Part shown: positions 10,986 through 23,130 of the stretch, piece by piece | Layout: every line of letters starts with the position of its first letter | Numbering within the stretch: position 1 is the stretch's first letter | Source: Delphinella strobiligena | Taxonomy: Eukaryota; Ascomycota; Dothideomycetes; Dothideales; Dothioraceae | Direction: 5' to 3' | Length of the DNA: 64,000 nt | NCBI GenBank assembly: GCA_009982845.1 | Contig: JAADKB010000003.1 | Coordinates: 2,575,665 to 2,639,664, forward strand | The notes under the pieces: model-generated | What the model was told of the DNA's origin: nothing | Seen by the model: only the letters and a program-made list of their open reading frames with translations | The model's database searches: none | Position numbers and translations under genes: made by a program

Positions 10986-12818
10986 AGCAAGCTGATTGTT
11001 CTTTGACTCTGGCTGATGGTCTGAAATTAACAAACGCAACGGACATACTTTGCGGCTTCTTGGGACATACTATGTAAATTACTCAGCAAGGTCGTGTAGC
11101 GCTGGATAATATTCTTCGCATTGGTCAATGGTTGCAGGAAGATTGATCACAAAGATCCGTCCATTCTCAAAACTAAGCAGATCCCATGCTCGATCTGCTC
11201 GGTAAGACATGAGTAAAAATTTGACTTTGTAAGTGCTGATACCCAACTTGATATACTGCCATGATATGTCGATCTTCTACTATCGATGGAGCGACTTGAG
11301 GGCTAGAAAATGGAGACACTCTAGTGCGCCATATATATCCAAGTCGTGACGCAGCCTCTTGTTTCACGGTTGACAGTTCGTCGTGGACATAGGCCAGGAG
11401 TTTAGTACGCCCCAGGTCAGAAGATTGCCAAGTTTCGCGAGTATACGAGTCTTAGAGGGAGATCTAGGAGCCAAGAAGCACATCATCTTCTTAGCCTTAC
11501 TTCCATTGCCATGGTCAATTTCTCAACCATATGAAAGAGGATTGAATAAACCTTCGGTCGGATGTCTCGGGTGCCCAGAAAGGTGCAATTTGGCGCAGAT
11601 TAGTGGTATAGAGCTTCTTGGGGCAAAGATCTGTGATGTGTTTATCAAGCTGGGCGGACGGCGGCCAAGGATTGTCGGATGAACGACAAGATTGAGAACG
11701 ACCCGCTTCGGTTCAAAAAGTACGTTCCGTGTCTTACCAGATCGGCTCTAGGGTTTTTCGCTCGGATCGAGTAAGGAAGATCTCAAGGCCGATGGCTGAA
11801 CGTTGTGTGCTGGTGTCGCATGTGTCCAGAAGTTACGGACCTGACCAAGGTCTTTCTTGTGCCAAGGCTTCCAAGGTTCCCACTGCTCCACCTACCTCAA
11901 GGTACACGTGCTGCTCACGACATGTGGACGAGTGCACATCGTCTCTCACTTCCAATCTGCTTTCCGCCGACTGCTTGCAGAGAGACGATCTGATTATAGT
12001 GGGTCGTATTGTATAGGTTTGGATTGGGTACCAAGGGGGAGGGTCCCTCGGTCCATCATGACAGCTCCACAACAGGGTCCAAGGGTCGCTCCGTATTGCC
12101 TATATTCTTCTTGATACTCGTACAGTACTGTACGACGAAGAAGATCTCAGCAAAGCTCTGATCACTCTACCAACACGACGCCATTGACTACCAGTTGCAT
12201 TGTACCGGGAGTTTCGCCGACGAAAAGCCATCATGGAGGAATACAGGAATCCAGGACACGAGTCACGCGACACAAAGAGAGCCCTCTGTTCGAAGTTAGG
12301 TACTTCAACAAAATCGAATTCTAGCGGATTGTTGATTGCACACCTGGAGATAGGCCAACAATAAGAATCGTCTCAGGGTCTTTTGTTCAAACTACCAGAT
12401 TGCTGATCTTGGGTGGACACCGTACCGATGGCATGAGTAATCTCCCCCGTGACATCTTGGTACGCTTCTTGAGAGAGGGGGCGTTGAAGAGCATAGCCAT
12501 CAAAGCGCGGACCATATGGAGATGAGTGGGGTTCTCTATGAGGATCATTGGTGGGCAAGAGTTGACAAGATTGATTGTCAACTGTCCAAGGTCTGAAACA
12601 TGGGTGGTTCTTCCCCTCGTACATTTTCTCTCAAAACTCCCAAATTGGTACCGTACAGTAGTCTCATCTCCACCCTCAACTACCTTCTATGTACAAGTGT
12701 ACATTCTTATCTACAGATTCTGTGTCAGTCATGGCCGACCTTGCTTGTTGCTTGGGGCTGCATACCAGCGTGATACTGATATCTTGCTTGCCGCGAAGTT
12801 CAAGTTCCATGAACTGTC
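10986..12818. other. Gene-poor intergenic region
   Basis: A 1.8-kb region with short open frames but none with recognisable family motifs or consistent splice structure. It includes the promoter of the rhodopsin-domain gene at its left end. Confidence 0.5.
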
Positions 12819-13328
12819 CTAAACAGCCAAGCTTCTCGAAACAGCAACAGCAAAAGCGCCCCACGCTGCGACATCCACCGTCAATGATCGAATAGCATGA
12901 ATCTTCAACCAGCTCTGCACGTCATCATGGACAGTTGTGCCGCCCCGACTACCCCCAAACAGCTCCCTCACACTTGGCGCGATCAGAGGTAGAAAGGCCA
13001 GGTGCGCTGCTGTAGCCACTATGCCTGCCTTGTACCATTCAGCTGCTTGACTCGCTTGCAGTTGCGAGTGATTGGTGTAAAAATTTGCAACAGATGCACC
13101 GATGGTCAATCCGATTAGACCCAAGACACGGCCCGTCGAGCTGATGAACATGGATTGGAAAAATGCCGGTATGATTGCTGTGTCTTTCGTTTGTCTCCTA
13201 AGAGATTGAGTGTTGAATATGGAGAGGAAAAAATATTGGTCGTATGCCAACCACAAGGAGCCAGTTGACACGATCAAGGGCGATAGCCGCAAGAGGGTGA
13301 GCGGATCGAAAAATTGTTTGGAAGCCAT
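12819..13328 (-). CDS. Small multi-pass membrane protein, unknown function
   Basis: Intronless, 169 aa, starting MASKQFFDPLTLLRLSP. Four hydrophobic segments can be seen: about residues 13-36, 67-83, 100-116 and 149-168. The layout, with GSLWLAY near the first helix, GRVLGLIGLTIGAS in the second and WLKIHAIRSL before the last, vaguely resembles the DUF1772 (anthrone-oxygenase-like) family, but no catalytic residue can be confirmed. The last residues (AVSRSLAV) are hydrophobic. It stands alone, with over 1.8 kb of gene-free sequence on each side. Confidence 0.6.
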   Translation of the reverse strand: MASKQFFDPLTLLRLSPLIVSTGSLWLAYDQYFFLSIFNTQSLRRQTKDTAIIPAFFQSMFISSTGRVLGLIGLTIGASVANFYTNHSQLQASQAAEWYKAGIVATAAHLAFLPLIAPSVRELFGGSRGGTTVHDDVQSWLKIHAIRSLTVDVAAWGAFAVAVSRSLAV

Positions 13329-15655
13329 GACGATACAGCTTGTCGATGGACTATCTGATGTGGGTGCTACGTAAAACGATTTAGCTTGTCGAGTGATGTT
13401 TTTATCGAATTGAATAGCCCTTTTACCCCTTTGTCCATCCCATAACTGCGGTCATCGGAATGCGTGTCCACGCGTTCGCCCTATTATTAATGACCCTTGA
13501 TGCAGCTGTTAAGGTTAACGTCGCCGTTGACACGGCTGCCCCTCACTTGAACAACTCTTGGCATTCTTCGTAGTGACTCGTGAATACTTTTATGAATTCA
13601 TCAGACATAATCGTATCCGCACTACTTCAAGACTTCGACCATGTATGGTACAAGTATACTCGAAGTTCATGTCTGGCAACAGAACCTCAGATGTCACGTG
13701 TGATGTTTCGCCCCCGGCTCGGTGGTCTTGGGGTTTATCTCCACTCCGCACTTGAAGACAGCAGACCAATCGTCTCTTTTTACCCTTAGGAGACATTGAA
13801 ACGAAAACCAGATGGATGATCAGTCGCGGCGAAAGTGCAATCATGCATCTCATAGATTGATTCTGCTGGCTAGTCCACAAGAGAGTCCGATATGTACCTG
13901 GGGAACGCCGTATGATCATGGAGTATGCCCTTGTCCCGGACACCATAGTCCCAGAGCTTGCATATATTTACTTTCACATTTTCATCCCCGTCCAGCTCCA
14001 CAAAACCGATCCCGGAGGCAGACATGGAGAACGATGATTCGCTTCCGCATGCAAAAGCTTGACCTAGTGGAGGTCTGCCTGCGTTATCTGCCTTGGGGTA
14101 TGCAGCAGGATCCTAGCTTTTAGCAGCCTGTCACAGTATAAGGTATTCATGTTCATGAGCGATAGGAAGAAAGCCAATGCTTTCTCCATATGCTGCGACA
14201 GGGCTCGAGCCATGGATTAACGATATTTTGAATGGGGTTAAGCTCAGCTATTCAACGATGTACATGTGAGGCGGCGAGGCAACGAGACGACGAAAGATCT
14301 ATGCCATTACCCCGGATATGATCGAATATTGGACTACAGCAAAGACTCTGGTGCCTTACCCACTATCATCAACTATGCCACATCATCCAAGTTCTTCAAC
14401 TTGTCAGCAGAGATTTCGGTTGTTTTCCACTCGGAGGAACGGGATCGAAATCTTGCTTGCCATCATCTAGGAACGGAGCACCGCAACGAACCTTGAATCG
14501 AGTCAGACACAGGATGTCAAGACAGGACTGCACATCAAGCAATATGGACGCCATCGGGACTTGAAAATCCCGAAGCTGCAGGTTGTTAACACATGGCTTG
14601 CATATAGTCCTCAAGCACATGACCCTAGCGCCTGTCACTCGCGGGTTCCCATCCGACGGGAGCTACGTGATCCCAGGCCTCGCTAGAAGCGAGAGCTTTC
14701 AGCAAAGCATACCAAGAGTCAATACTTTCTCACATTAGTCCGCAGTAGGCAATGCCCAAGCGTCTTGCTCTAGTGCATCCGTTCGGGAAGTGGGTTGCCT
14801 GTACACTAATTGAAAACGATCTGTCCTATACCAAACTGAGTTAAGGTTGCGGCGAGGAGTAGTCCATCTCATGTAAACGACATCTGATTACTAGTGTGTT
14901 TGCACGAATGTTGCGGCAGATTTCCCGATGAGCCGGATGGCGAATACGCATACTACGCAATCTCGGCTGCGACTACCATGGTATTCGAGATCCTATTGTT
15001 AGGTACAAGTAATCATGATGGTAGATAAGATTTCCACGTGAATTGCATCTCTCTTATCTTAGTGCACGAATACTATGGATCTGTTGTCAGTGTTTACGAT
15101 GAAGCTTTCGGTCTTATTTTATGGCCTAGCTCGTTATTGACCACGACTCAGGAGCTGTCCGTAATTCAGGGGTCAATCCGGACAAAGTCCACTGTCGCTT
15201 GATGATCACGGGTGCTTGCAGCCGGAGCTTATCTTCTTCAAGTCACACGACAAGATTGCTGCTCTTGAGCATGGCAAACGAGACGGTTCCCCCAGCTCTG
15301 AAGTTACATTCGGTTGTACGATGCGTCTCTGCTACTCGAGCCATAAGAACACCGGTAGAAAGTTAAATCATGCAAAGACGAGCACGGATGTTAGTACCGA
15401 AGTCGAGATCAATCTCCTCAATGTCTTTGTAGCCAGCATGATCAGACCATGTTCTTCAAAGGCATTAATATTTGACAGCATTTACTGGATCATTAAATGA
15501 ATTAATTATCCAGCTATTACAGCCGTAACCAGCACCACTATTCACACTAGCTCTATGGTATCTTTACCTGCCAAACTAGGATGACCTTGCATGTCCGACC
15601 TGCATGTAACAAGCATGCGATTCTGAATCAACCGGCGGTGAAAGTAGGTCCAACT
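13329..15655. other. Gene-poor intergenic region
   Basis: A 2.3-kb region upstream of the small membrane protein and downstream of the sedolisin gene. Many short frames in all phases, no recognised protein family, no tRNA-like fold noticed. Confidence 0.5.
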
Positions 15656-18420
15656 TCAGGGAAGGCTACTGAACAGCTCAAGCATCTTGGGAAAGTTAGG
15701 AGTTCCAAGTCCCGTAGCAGGATCCTACAAGGCTGTCAGTACTGTAGGACAACCAGAAGTACTCTATCCGACTTACCCATCCAGTGACAGCATTGAAACC
15801 ATATGTTCCGCAGCCCTTATACACAGTAAGTCCGCATCCGAATTTCTACATCAGAACGTACAAGGAGAAGGACATACCGGATTACCACCAGCAGTGATAT
15901 CGTTCAGTACCTCGGGATGTGCGTACAGTGTAGGATTGATAAAGCCAACGGAGCTTTTCCCCGCTTTGATGCGTTCTCCATTGATGATGGTGAGGAATGC
16001 CGCAACAGTAGGAGTTGCGGCACTAGTGCCGAAAATCTGATCAAACCCGCCAAAGATGGCGATGCTGTACCATGCGCCATTAGCGGCAATGTCAGGAAAT
16101 CCTAACCACATCTTTAGCCCATACTCAGAAAATGTAACACAAGGGGATGGGTATGCTACCTCTTGCTTTACCGCTGTCGTTGTATTGACCGGGATAGTCA
16201 GGTGCGTGCTCATCAAGATATGATGTGACTGTAGAGGCTTGATAAGACGGCAGGGCAAAAACGTTGGAGAAACCTCCACCTGAGCTGAATATCATCTGAC
16301 CGATGGGATTTGCTCCTAAAGGAAAATCGTAACCAATCAAGCCATCTGATGTTGTGGTCAGCTCCATGACGACCTCGACTTCTTGGTCAGCCTTGATGGC
16401 GGCGTCAACATCGTAAGTGCCGTTACGTATCTGTGTCGCACCCTATCTGGCGTCAGCACCGATTTGAGAAGCTTTGATCGATAGATAGCACATACTACGG
16501 ACAGGACATAAGGACATCCACCTAAACGAAAGTGTTAGTACAGAGTATAGTAGCAGACTGGAATACTGGCTTACCGGGGAATTCTGGGTTAAAACTTCCC
16601 CCAGTTCCATCGTTCAGAGATCCATTGGCGGCAAGGCATGCACCGTCATGACCACCTACGCCATGATCCCCGCTAGAATACACAAACGTTGTGCCCATTA
16701 GACCAAGCTTCATATACTCATGGCATTGTCGCATCTCGTACGCGTCGGGCAGATCTATTTCATTGTACGAATAAGACGTCGAAATGACCTTGGCGGCTTC
16801 ATAGGTACCACAATTTTTGGTACCCTGATAGCTATCCGGGCCTGGATAGGGATCTGGGTATACTGCATCAAAGGCAGAGTCATCACCCCCGTCGTAGGTA
16901 CAGTCTACCAATGTCAGTACCGTACGAGGAGCTAGACTGGTACTTCAACTTACATGACGCATCAATGGCGTCGAGAAAGTTGTTGAACCTATGGAGGAGA
17001 GCAGCTTCCGATCAGTAAGAAGATCGACTTTGTAGTTGCGAGATACAGGACGTACGATGTGTTAAGATTCTCCGCAACGTCTCCAACCTATCGGAGGAAG
17101 ACAAAAGAGTCAGCGTTATGTTTATTTTCGGCCCTGATCTTGAGGACATACCTGGTACAGAATCACATCTTGCGGGTACACAAGACTCATGGCATACTGT
17201 AGGTCGAGACTGGGCTCGCCGAGGTAGTTGAATGCGGTGTCATTGGTGATGTTGTCATACAAGAAACCACCTTGCTTGATTAGCATACGGACGACATGCC
17301 TTCATACTTTGACGCTACCGTCAATGGAATCGTAGATTGGGCGCTCGCCCACAAGTGCCGGCTCGTAGGTCTATTCAATGTTAACTTTAGAAGCAGAGTC
17401 AAGGCCAAGATAGCTACACCTCAAAGAACAAGTCCAAATCTGAAGCGAAATAAGACTCGGGCGTGTACTCGACAATACCCAGACTATTGCCAGCAGCCGC
17501 GGTAACGTTACTTGGTACACCATAAAGAAGTCTCAGGCAAGCCTTGAGATGTCAGAGTACGGCAATAGAGCTTGCGATGCGAGGTGGGAAAGGTTTGAAA
17601 GAGCTTACAGGTATGACAAAGGAAACATTGCATATCTGCCCGTGTTCTGGTGGATGCTGCGGCTGCGCTGGCTTCGGCCAGGGTCTGTGCTTAGGCCCCC
17701 ATGGACCACAATTCCACCTTTTCGCAAGCTGCGAGCCTTTCGCGTTGAGCAAGAGATCTGTATTAGGCTTGGTCTTTGCATTGAAATGCACGCCAGGGGA
17801 CACGAAGTCGACATGCAAACTGATATGCGCTGGTAAACTGTAGTGGTCACATGCGATGTGACGCGTTGAAGAGTCAGTATGCTCAAAAACATGGTACTTA
17901 GTGCGGAAGAGTGACTCGATTTCTTCAACTCTGGCCTGGACACAGATGTCAATGGAAGGGGAACAGTGAGTAAGACCACCATCATAAACGCACGTCAAAC
18001 GCGAGCCAACTCAGGCCTTCAGAGAGCCGGTGCCTACTAGTATGGATACCAGCTTCATGTAACCAGTCGTGGACTTCTTTGATAGTCTCGGAGCTAATGC
18101 CTTGTAGCTTCAGGATTATGAGTAACATGGCTTATAGTAACATACCTTGGCTTGAATGCATCGATAACTTGTCTGGCATTCCAATGCTTGCCATAGTGTG
18201 GGCTCGCCGGGTCGGAGATATTCATTAGCCAATTCTCACCATGTTCGAGATTTTGCTGCTTTAGGCCAATGCGGATGGGAACTACCTCGGAGGCATCCAG
18301 AAGTGTTAGTTTCGACCACCGCTCATCCGTACGTTCATGACGCTTCTCATGCACGACGTAAGGAGATGCGAGGACCGATATCAAGAGGGCACTAAGTGGC
18401 AAGATGGTCGATACGCGCAT
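15656..18420 (-). CDS. Secreted sedolisin-family (S53) tripeptidyl-peptidase-like protease, 14 exons
   Basis: Fourteen exons, complement(join(15656..15724,15777..15815,15878..16101,16160..16442,16496..16521,16575..16904,16954..16988,17056..17087,17152..17274,17308..17370,17420..17542,17609..17935,17994..18093,18146..18420)), 682 aa with no lesion. Signal peptide MRVSTILPLSALLISVLAS is followed by a pro-region containing the S53 prodomain pattern (NISDPASPHYGKHWN). Catalytic Glu316 and Asp320 lie in LGEPSLDLQYAM, the oxyanion Asp439 in SSGDHGV, and the nucleophile Ser599 in IFGTSAATPTVAAF. The NG-W-Y and DPATGLGTPNF segments also fit. The product is likely an acidic, extracellular protease released by KR cleavage after its prodomain. 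Exons as short as 26, 32 and 35 bp are unusual for the family. Start Met is chosen because it begins the signal peptide; an upstream in-frame Met exists at 18444. Confidence 0.9.
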
Positions 18421-20626
18421 TGCGAGAGCTTCTATACTATACATCTGTCAGTTTGGGAGAATCAACGAAAGAAAGCGGCAGCAAGAAAACACGGTATGAG
18501 GACTGTTTATTTATGTCCAAGTTGTCCTACTAGATAGAAGCGCTCAATCTGAGTTTGCTCTATGTAGCCAAATCGGCAGCAGCCATATCTCATAACTTTA
18601 CTCTAGTGAACTTACCAGCCTGCATATACGACGTGGATGCTACTTGCCCCGCAGTAAGTGATGGTAATGCGCCCAAAAAGGCAGTTGATGAAATGTCGCA
18701 GCCAGTCAAGAGACGCCCCTCGTTATCAAAGCGACAAGAGTTTATCTACCAATCATGATTCGGGCTGCCCTCCGATGACAAGGATAGCGAATTCGCTCAA
18801 GCATAAGGTATCCGATAGTCTACTCGGGGACAGGATACAGTTTTCAGGTCCGTCATTGCGCCTCCTGAGTCCTGACACATATGAGCAGAGGTTTGTGTTT
18901 GAATATGCGTGTCCATCCCTAATCAGCTCGTTACAAAACTTCGAGTCGTGTAGACTCACACGCGTCGTGTTGAGAAAGGCTCTTTCTTAAGCTTCATGGA
19001 AGATCATGAACTAAATCCTCATCCTTTGCCTGAATCAACGAGGACAAGGATCTTGATTCTCGATGTGGGAATTTGACGACTTCAAAGTTCATGTTATGAT
19101 TTGCCGGGTCCCCGTTTCAGGTGAGAAGGTCGGATAATAAAAATGTCTGATTGGCGCTTGACATGATGGTAAGTGGTAAGAACATCAGGTCATTCAGCTG
19201 AAGCCGAGGGAAGAGTGCGTGCCGGAAGCTAAAAGTGGCCGTCGGACGCCCCACCTGTTATCAACCTCTTACTATGAAACTTCCTTTCTGTGGTAATCGA
19301 GCACCTTTCCTGGTCAATATATACCAAGATTCATCATAGCCGTAAAAGAATACTCTGTGCATCATGAGATTGTCAATTACAGTTTGAGGCCCAGCCTCTG
19401 TTTCCTTCTTCTTGCGTGCGCAGTAAGGACGCCTCCCATGCAAGCCACGCGGGGGAATACGATTACGAACGATTTGCTAGCTTGCATGATGGCCGAGGAT
19501 AACTTGATCTTGCTACTCATCGAACCAAGGATGCAATCACATTTCATCTACACTCGAGCGCTGTGGAATCGTCACAATCCTAAGAAGCGGCCAAGTATAC
19601 CGGACTCCAGTGGCGAGTTTTCCATAAAACGTACCAGATTTACCGTGGCATACTCTATGATTTCCAGATAGGATGCTGAGCATCCGCTGTGTGACTATGG
19701 AGTACCACGGTCCATGATTTGATAACTGCAAGCAACAAAGCCGGAAACGAGAACCATTTGAGCATGGAAAATCTATCACGATGTCAGCAACACTGCATCT
19801 TAATCATCTTGCGGCTTGCTGTAAACCATCCTGAGAGAGTTGAAGGAATTTCACTACAAGTTGTTCGAATTCCCATCCATGAGGAGATATCAGCTATAGC
19901 ACATCGGGTAAGTGGAAACTGTCCTTCAACGATCTGAGAGTCGGGTTGACTGGTATCGGAACTTGGGACGGTCAAGGAATCCGACAAAGACCGCTGTGAT
20001 GGACCATGGTAGATTGGCTGGCCTTCATATTCCTAACGTCACTCTCAGTCATCGCGATACAATTGGGCTGTTCCAGTTACAAGAACACCAGCAGGATAGA
20101 AGAATTATGCAATGAATCGCTCGTGAATACGAAGTGTATACCTTAGAGATTCAATTTGGCAGTGGAGTCATTAGGAAAAATCGGAATTAGCAGCATTGTT
20201 CGCCACAGAGAAAGTCTGGAACAAAGAGAGGACTCACTCTCTCGTAACCTGCCGGACAGATTACTCCGCGGAAAGCTGAAATCACCCATGCTCCTTCCCT
20301 GCCTGCGGTCACTTGTGCATACTGTCATCCTCAACGTCACCCGGAAGCACCAGACTCGGATGTCCCTTTCGCACTTCTCGGATCTGAACAAGCTTTTGCC
20401 ACGTTTTTATCTTGTCAATGCCAACACATGTGTTAAGTAGGCTTTGGGAAGGCTCTGAATTTCTCGACCAAGCCCAAAGAAAGAATAGATGCGTCCAGCA
20501 TAGGAAGCATTAAAAGATCGTCGCATCTACTCGTAGCTTTTGTGATATCGCGGTCAACATGAATCTGTAGATTGCTCAATTCATCGTCTAAGTTGTTCAT
20601 CTACTACACTATTTAATGTCACACAT
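18421..20626. other. Gene-poor intergenic region
   Basis: A 2.2-kb region between the sedolisin promoter and the 3' end of the methyltransferase pseudogene. Only short frames without recognised motifs. Confidence 0.5.
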
Positions 20627-21596
20627 CTATACAGTTCTAATGACGAATTCCATCTTCCTCGTATTCTGCCCATACTTGCCTTCTCCCAGCTGCATCTTCC
20701 CTGGTGCATTGAAGTGCTTTTCATCCCAAACCAACTCCGACTCCACCTTGACATTGACCCCAACTTCTGCAGCTACGTCCTCCCACATTTTCCGCCAAGT
20801 CTCACTGTTATGCCAGAAAAACTCCTTGACGGGGACGTCGTTGTTGTGAGTAGTGCCGTTCTGCTCGGTTCCTATACTTTTGAGATCACCAACTTGCCGA
20901 CCAACAATGAGACGATTTGGCTTCCGTTCTAGCAGCCGAAGAGGGTTCTTGACTGCCGTATTTTAAACGGACAAAGAGAAGAGGTGGAAGAAGGAGGATG
21001 CGTGGATGATGTCGAGTTTTCCTTGAAGCTGGTTCAGATCAGAGTCCAGAGCCAGAGCATCTGCCGGAATCCAAGTTGCCTGAAGAGTGGATGCGTCCTT
21101 GATCATAGATTCCTCGACTTAGGTTTCGAGGAATCTATGATCAAGGTCGCTGCCATAGATTTTGTTGCTGGGTGCGCCATCAAAGACCAGCTTTCTGATG
21201 TCCTGACCGAAACAACATCCGACGTCGAGGAAGCTCTCGCCACTTTGCACACGCGAGAGAACTTCGGGATAGATTGGAAGTTCGCTCAATGACAATTCGA
21301 TGAAATGGAACCCTCCTACACAGTTTTAGATTGTGGCATATTATGTCACTGAGGGAAGAACTCACCGATACATGGATATGGAAAAACTTTCCATGCCCGT
21401 TCACGCTAATGCTTGAGATTAGGTCTGAAATCCTACATGTCATGGGTTGATGGGATGTTTGACACACGATAGCCTCGATATGTGGGACCACTTGGTTGGC
21501 CGGGATCTTGCTATAAGCCTCAAACAGCCTGAGCGTCTCAGCCTCGACTTCATGTAGGGTGGGCATATAAAAGGCTGAGTTCTGACCAAAAGCCAT
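20627..21596 (-). pseudogene. SAM-dependent methyltransferase pseudogene (meroterpenoid AusD-like family)
   Basis: Three exons, complement(join(20627..21315,21366..21405,21468..21596)), 286 codons including the terminal stop and in one frame, but with two internal TAA codons at 21119-21121 (codon 122) and 20963-20965. Motif I is SFLDVGCCFGQDIRKL; the upstream AWKVFPYPCIG block and the downstream FFHLF and LIVGRQVGDL segments fit the fungal family that includes AusD-type methyltransferases of meroterpenoid clusters. No polyketide synthase or prenyltransferase lies nearby. The first stop falls in the loop of a strong inverted repeat, and flipping that loop restores an open frame with an LDLGFEE reading (see findings). 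The second stop could derive from CAA by C-to-T. If translated as is, the product would end inside the cofactor fold. Confidence 0.8.
21093..21150. repeat. Inverted repeat, 25-bp arms with an 8-bp loop, inside the methyltransferase
   Basis: Arms 21097-21117 and 21126-21146 are perfect reverse complements over 21 bp. Extending to 21093-21117 and 21126-21150 gives 24 of 25 pairs. The loop 21118-21125 is CTTAGGTT on the + strand. The structure would form a very stable hairpin or cruciform. It lies wholly within exon 3 of the methyltransferase locus. Confidence 0.97.
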
Positions 21597-22041
21597 GTTT
21601 ACTGTCCTGGCTGGAGCTTATATTGGGATGCGATGAGGTAGAAGCGAGAGAAACGGCAATAATCGAAAGAGATTGCGTCTACAGATATAATACCTGCAGA
21701 TGATAGATGGATAGATGGCTAAAGGTCATGAGTGTACATTGAAAACTGGCAAGAGGTCACGATACATTCCTTCTGAGAAAACTCGGCGACTCGCACTATT
21801 TACCGGATTAAGCGAACAAAGGTGATCCCAGATGAAAAGAATAGATGAATGGGAGATCGTACGGGCTTTTGTGGGGTTGTCGACGGACCTCGGCTCTTGA
21901 ATCTAGAACCTCTGCAATGGTACAGCTATCTTACCCATCTTAATCAAGGCATGAAAATTACACAAGCACACATTCGGTTTCTTTCTTACCCATTGCTTAA
22001 TCTCCACAAATCTGTGTCTTAAGATCTAGACGTCTCTCAAT
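21597..22041. other. Divergent intergenic region
   Basis: 445 bp between the divergent methyltransferase pseudogene and the thioesterase gene, presumably carrying both promoters. No distinct element was recognised. Confidence 0.5.
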
Positions 22042-22876
22042 ATGCCCAAGCCACCATTCTCACTCAGCACTTTCGACAATTGGGACGAGATATCTGGTGA
22101 AGAGCGGATAAACAAATTGATGAATGCATATTCCAGCGACGAGGTATCAAGCCCTTTTCCTCCGTCTCTGCAATCTAAACCTCATCATGAACACATATTC
22201 TCTCTTCCTTCTCTCCATGCTCAAACCAATGCCACGTTGCACAAGTCCACCTCTCATTATCTATCCCTTGCATGACCTAAGCTTCATATGATTTCTTGTG
22301 TTAAATCTCTGTTCTATCCCGCCGACAACAGCCATAACCAAAGCTAACCACCACCAAAACCAGCTCTTCACAACCCCCCTCTTCCCCAACTCCAAAACTC
22401 CCAACCCACTAACCCTCCACTCAACCAGCACCCCCTCCCCTTCCTCTTCCTCCTCCTCCTCCTCCTCCTCCTCCTCCTCCTCCTCCTCCTCCTCCTCCTC
22501 CACCCACCCCCACCCACTCTCAACCACAACCTTCACCTACACCATCCCGCACCACTACACCAACACCCTCGGGGCCCTGCACGGGGGCGCAGCAGCAACA
22601 ATCTTCGACATCACCACCACTTTAGCGCTAGCACCGATAAGCAGTCGCAAAAACGGGTATTGGATGTTAGGGGGGGTTAGCAGAGTGTTGAGCGTGAAAT
22701 ATTTGGTGCCGGCGAGAGAGGGGGAGGAGGTGCGTATTGTTTGTGAGGTGGTGCAGGCGGGGAGGAGGTTGGCTGCGCTTAGGGGGGAGATGCGTAGGGT
22801 GAGGGATGGGTGTGTTTTGTGTACGTGTGAGCATGATAAGGTTAATACGGATCAGGCTGTCGGGGTGAAGTTGTGA
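22042..22876 (+). CDS. Hotdog-fold (4HBT/PaaI-like) acyl-CoA thioesterase with a poly-Ser tract
   Basis: Two exons, join(22042..22143,22364..22876), 204 aa. The 220-bp intron runs from a GTATCA donor to a CAG acceptor with CTAAC 18 nt upstream; phase 0 on both sides. The catalytic hotdog signature is NTLGALHGGAAATIFDITTT, containing the HGG turn and the following acidic residue; the rest (SVKYLVPAREGEEVRI, ALRGEMRR) fits the 4HBT beta-sheet. An insert of 20 consecutive Ser codons sits just before the hotdog core (about residues 61-80). Family members hydrolyse acyl-CoA thioesters, but the substrate cannot be told. Base composition of the exon is uneven: C-rich before the core and G-rich after it. 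Confidence 0.8.
22436..22501. repeat. (TCC)n microsatellite coding for poly-Ser
   Basis: Codons from 22442 to 22501 are TCC except one TCT, giving 20 serines in a row. The antisense strand reads as poly-Glu. It is in frame with the thioesterase, and length changes in steps of three would preserve the frame. Confidence 0.95.
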
Positions 22877-23130
22877 TGGGATGGTTGGGCGTACGGTTAG
22901 ATGGTGGTGGAAGATGGCGGGGGAGTGGATGGATGATTTTGTTACGAACGTTCGTGGCATTCTATTATTGGCTAGTGGGAATCTAAGTTTTGATAATGCT
23001 GCCGCCAGCCTAAAAAGGACGCAGCCTCGGACTGTGCTACGTTTTAAGCATCATCATCTCCATGTCCATGAATTGAGGTGTCCTGGGCTCGACACTCCAC
23101 GAGGAATGCGCATAAGGGACTATGTACAAT

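Noticed and set aside
20984..21292. Open frame on the + strand through the methyltransferase hairpin that reads LDHRFLDLGFEE.
   Set aside because: It exists only because of the palindrome. Family motifs outside the repeat lie on the minus strand.
22261..22536. Antisense frame with a long poly-Glu run.
   Set aside because: It is the complement of the poly-Ser microsatellite in the thioesterase.
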